Positions 62,799 to 64,000 of a stretch of 64,000 nucleotides of DNA are shown here, in pieces (within the stretch, counting starts at the first letter, position 1; every line of letters starts with the position of its first letter). The stretch is from Deltaproteobacteria bacterium (GTDB lineage Bacteria; Lernaellota; Lernaellaia; JACKCT01). The position numbers and the translations under genes were made by a program. The DNA lies in contig JACKCT010000011.1 in NCBI GenBank assembly GCA_020633895.1, forward strand, positions 85,720 to 149,719. The letters run 5' to 3'. A model generated the notes under the pieces. The model worked only from the letters and a program-made list of their open reading frames with translations, had not been told where the DNA came from and ran no database searches.

Positions 62799-64000
62799 GT
62801 GGTAGCCAACCAACAGACCGACGGGCACCTGACCGACGAGGACCGGGCCCTGATCCGCGAGGAAGAGCAGTTCCTTGAGCGGGTGCAGTCGGCCATCCGG
62901 CGGGCGGAGTTGGGCACCGCGGACCAGACGCGCATGCGCCAGGTGCACGGCCGCATGGTGGAGCTGCGCGACGAAGCCGCCCGGGCCGCCGAATCGGATC
63001 TGCCCTCCCTGCTCGAAGCCCTGCACACGCACCAGGCCCTGGCATCCCGACCCACCGCCACCGAGCTTCCCGACGAACGCTCTCCCTACTTTGCCCATAT
63101 GCGCCTGCGGGAAAACGGCCGGGCGCGGGACGTGCTGTTGGGGCATCGGACCTTCATCGACGCCAAGGCCCGCATCACCGTCATCGACTGGCGGCACGCG
63201 CCGCTCTCGCGCATCTTCTACACCTACAAGGAAGGCGAGGAATACGAGGAAGTGCTGCCCGGCCGCGTGGCCAACGGCGTCATGGAGATGCGCCGCGTGA
63301 TCACCGTGCAGGACGGCAAACTGGTGCGTATCTCCACGCCCGACCGCACCTACCGACGCAACGGCGGGCCCGAGTGGATCGCCGACGCCCCCCAGCAGGC
63401 GCCCCAACTCCAAGGCGGCGAAGGCACCGCCACGCGGGGATACACGGCCCTGGGAACGGGGCAGGGCGGCCGCCCGGCGCCGGAGGTTTCGGCCCTGCTG
63501 GACGAGCAGCAGTTCAACATTCTCAACGCCGACGACGCGGCTCCCATGATGATCCTGGGCGGGGCCGGGTGCGGAAAAACGACCGTGGCCCTGCACCGCA
63601 TGTCCGCCCTCAACTACCGGAATCCGGAGCGCTACAAGCCCGAACGCATGCTGGTGGTCGTGCCCGAGGAAGGGCTGGTGCGCCTGTCCAAGAAGCTGCT
63701 GGCGGGACTGCATCTGTCGCGTGTGCCCGTTTCGACCTTCGACGACTGGGTCGCCCGCCAGGCGCGGATGCTCATTCGCGGCCTGTCCCGACGGCGCTAC
63801 GATCTCACGCCGCCCCGCGTCTCCCGCTTCAAGCGCCACCCGGCCATGCTCGACGTCCTGCCCGAATTCGTCGCCGCCCGGCACGAGCAGATCGCCAATC
63901 GCCTGCGTCGGACCTTGTCCGAGGCCAAGGCCCAGGTCGACACCTTCGCCGCCGATTCGGAAGGGCCGCTGGTCGAGCGCCTGCGCCGGTTGGAGCGGTC
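62799..64000 (+). CDS. HelD/UvrD-like superfamily 1 helicase, 5' part
   Basis: An open frame running off the right edge, at least 400 residues. The N-terminus is a long charged coiled coil (EEEQFLERVQSAIRRAELGT). A beta region follows (YFAHMRLRENGRARDVLLGH, ITVIDWRHAPLSRIFYTYKE), then Walker A MMILGGAGCGKTTVALHRMS near residue 255. This order, coiled-coil arm then split SF1 helicase core, is that of HelD, which removes stalled RNA polymerase from DNA, or of related helicase IV proteins. The GTG start at 62799 is a guess; the frame is open further upstream. The preceding 240 bases contain no recognisable gene. Confidence 0.8.
   Translation, partial: MVANQQTDGHLTDEDRALIREEEQFLERVQSAIRRAELGTADQTRMRQVHGRMVELRDEAARAAESDLPSLLEALHTHQALASRPTATELPDERSPYFAHMRLRENGRARDVLLGHRTFIDAKARITVIDWRHAPLSRIFYTYKEGEEYEEVLPGRVANGVMEMRRVITVQDGKLVRISTPDRTYRRNGGPEWIADAPQQAPQLQGGEGTATRGYTALGTGQGGRPAPEVSALLDEQQFNILNADDAAPMMILGGAGCGKTTVALHRMSALNYRNPERYKPERMLVVVPEEGLVRLSKKLLAGLHLSRVPVSTFDDWVARQARMLIRGLSRRRYDLTPPRVSRFKRHPAMLDVLPEFVAARHEQIANRLRRTLSEAKAQVDTFAADSEGPLVERLRRLER

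Overview
The window is 64 kb of high-GC chromosome from a Gram-negative bacterium. It encodes many lipobox proteins, a BamD-like outer-membrane assembly lipoprotein, two outer-membrane barrel proteins, Lon/Hsp20, EF-P, RsfS and two tRNA-Ser genes. Lipoproteins built on poly-aspartate/DDDT tracts, large secreted hydrolases (two GH92, one GH18, one neutral-ceramidase type) and dense intergenic palindromes suggest an uncultured deltaproteobacterial-grade or neighbouring phylum. That placement is an inference; no rRNA or ribosomal protein operon is present to confirm it. No CRISPR array, integrase or transposase was found.

Layout. 0-6.4 kb: membrane protein tail, PIN toxin-antitoxin pair, HAD phosphatase, YhaM-like HD/OB protein, an alpha/beta-hydrolase-like protein lacking its nucleophile serine, a radical SAM protein and a frameshifted lipoprotein. 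6.5-6.9 kb: tRNA-Ser(GCU) and tRNA-Ser(UGA) behind a good promoter. 7-16 kb: GH92 lipoprotein, VOC protein, TetR regulator, Asp-rich lipoprotein, aldo/keto reductase, CII-like regulator, efp. 16.5-18.1 kb: an AT-rich island carrying a truncated btuF-like fragment and unrecognised genes. 18.1-28.6 kb: Wzx-type flippase and GT4 glycosyltransferase, NifU-like scaffold, rsfS, FecR-domain protein, lipoproteins, bamD-like gene, coiled-coil/winged-helix protein, GT-C glycosyltransferase. 28.7-36.5 kb: a minus-strand block of four exported proteins (ceramidase family, Asp-rich jelly-roll-like lipoprotein, GH92 lipoprotein, helical-barrel-like lipoprotein). 36.8-49.1 kb: OPT transporter, pntAA/pntAB/pntB transhydrogenase, DUF3883 protein, CPA2 antiporter, CDGSH protein, GH18. 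49.3-52.3 kb: hsp20-lon. 52.4-57.2 kb: tandem barrel paralogues, then a small membrane protein-amt-glnK unit. 57.5-64 kb: UbiA/DPPR-synthase-like prenyltransferase, DUF4352-like lipoprotein, methyltransferase, SGNH hydrolase, start of a HelD-like helicase.

How the genes may work together. Exported mannosidases, the ceramidase homologue and GH18 fit scavenging of eukaryotic or complex glycoconjugates. OPT, Amt and the barrels would handle uptake, and PntAB would supply NADPH from the proton gradient. A DPPR-synthase-like UbiA plus an AftB-like GT-C hint at arabinofuranose on the cell surface.

Two window-wide features stand out. First, at least three families of dispersed palindromic intergenic repeats occur, often nested into mosaics. 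Second, many otherwise intact genes, including pntAA and the bamD-like gene, carry single-base frameshifts, often in homopolymers. This looks more like consensus error than gene decay, so frameshifted genes are annotated here as probably functional.
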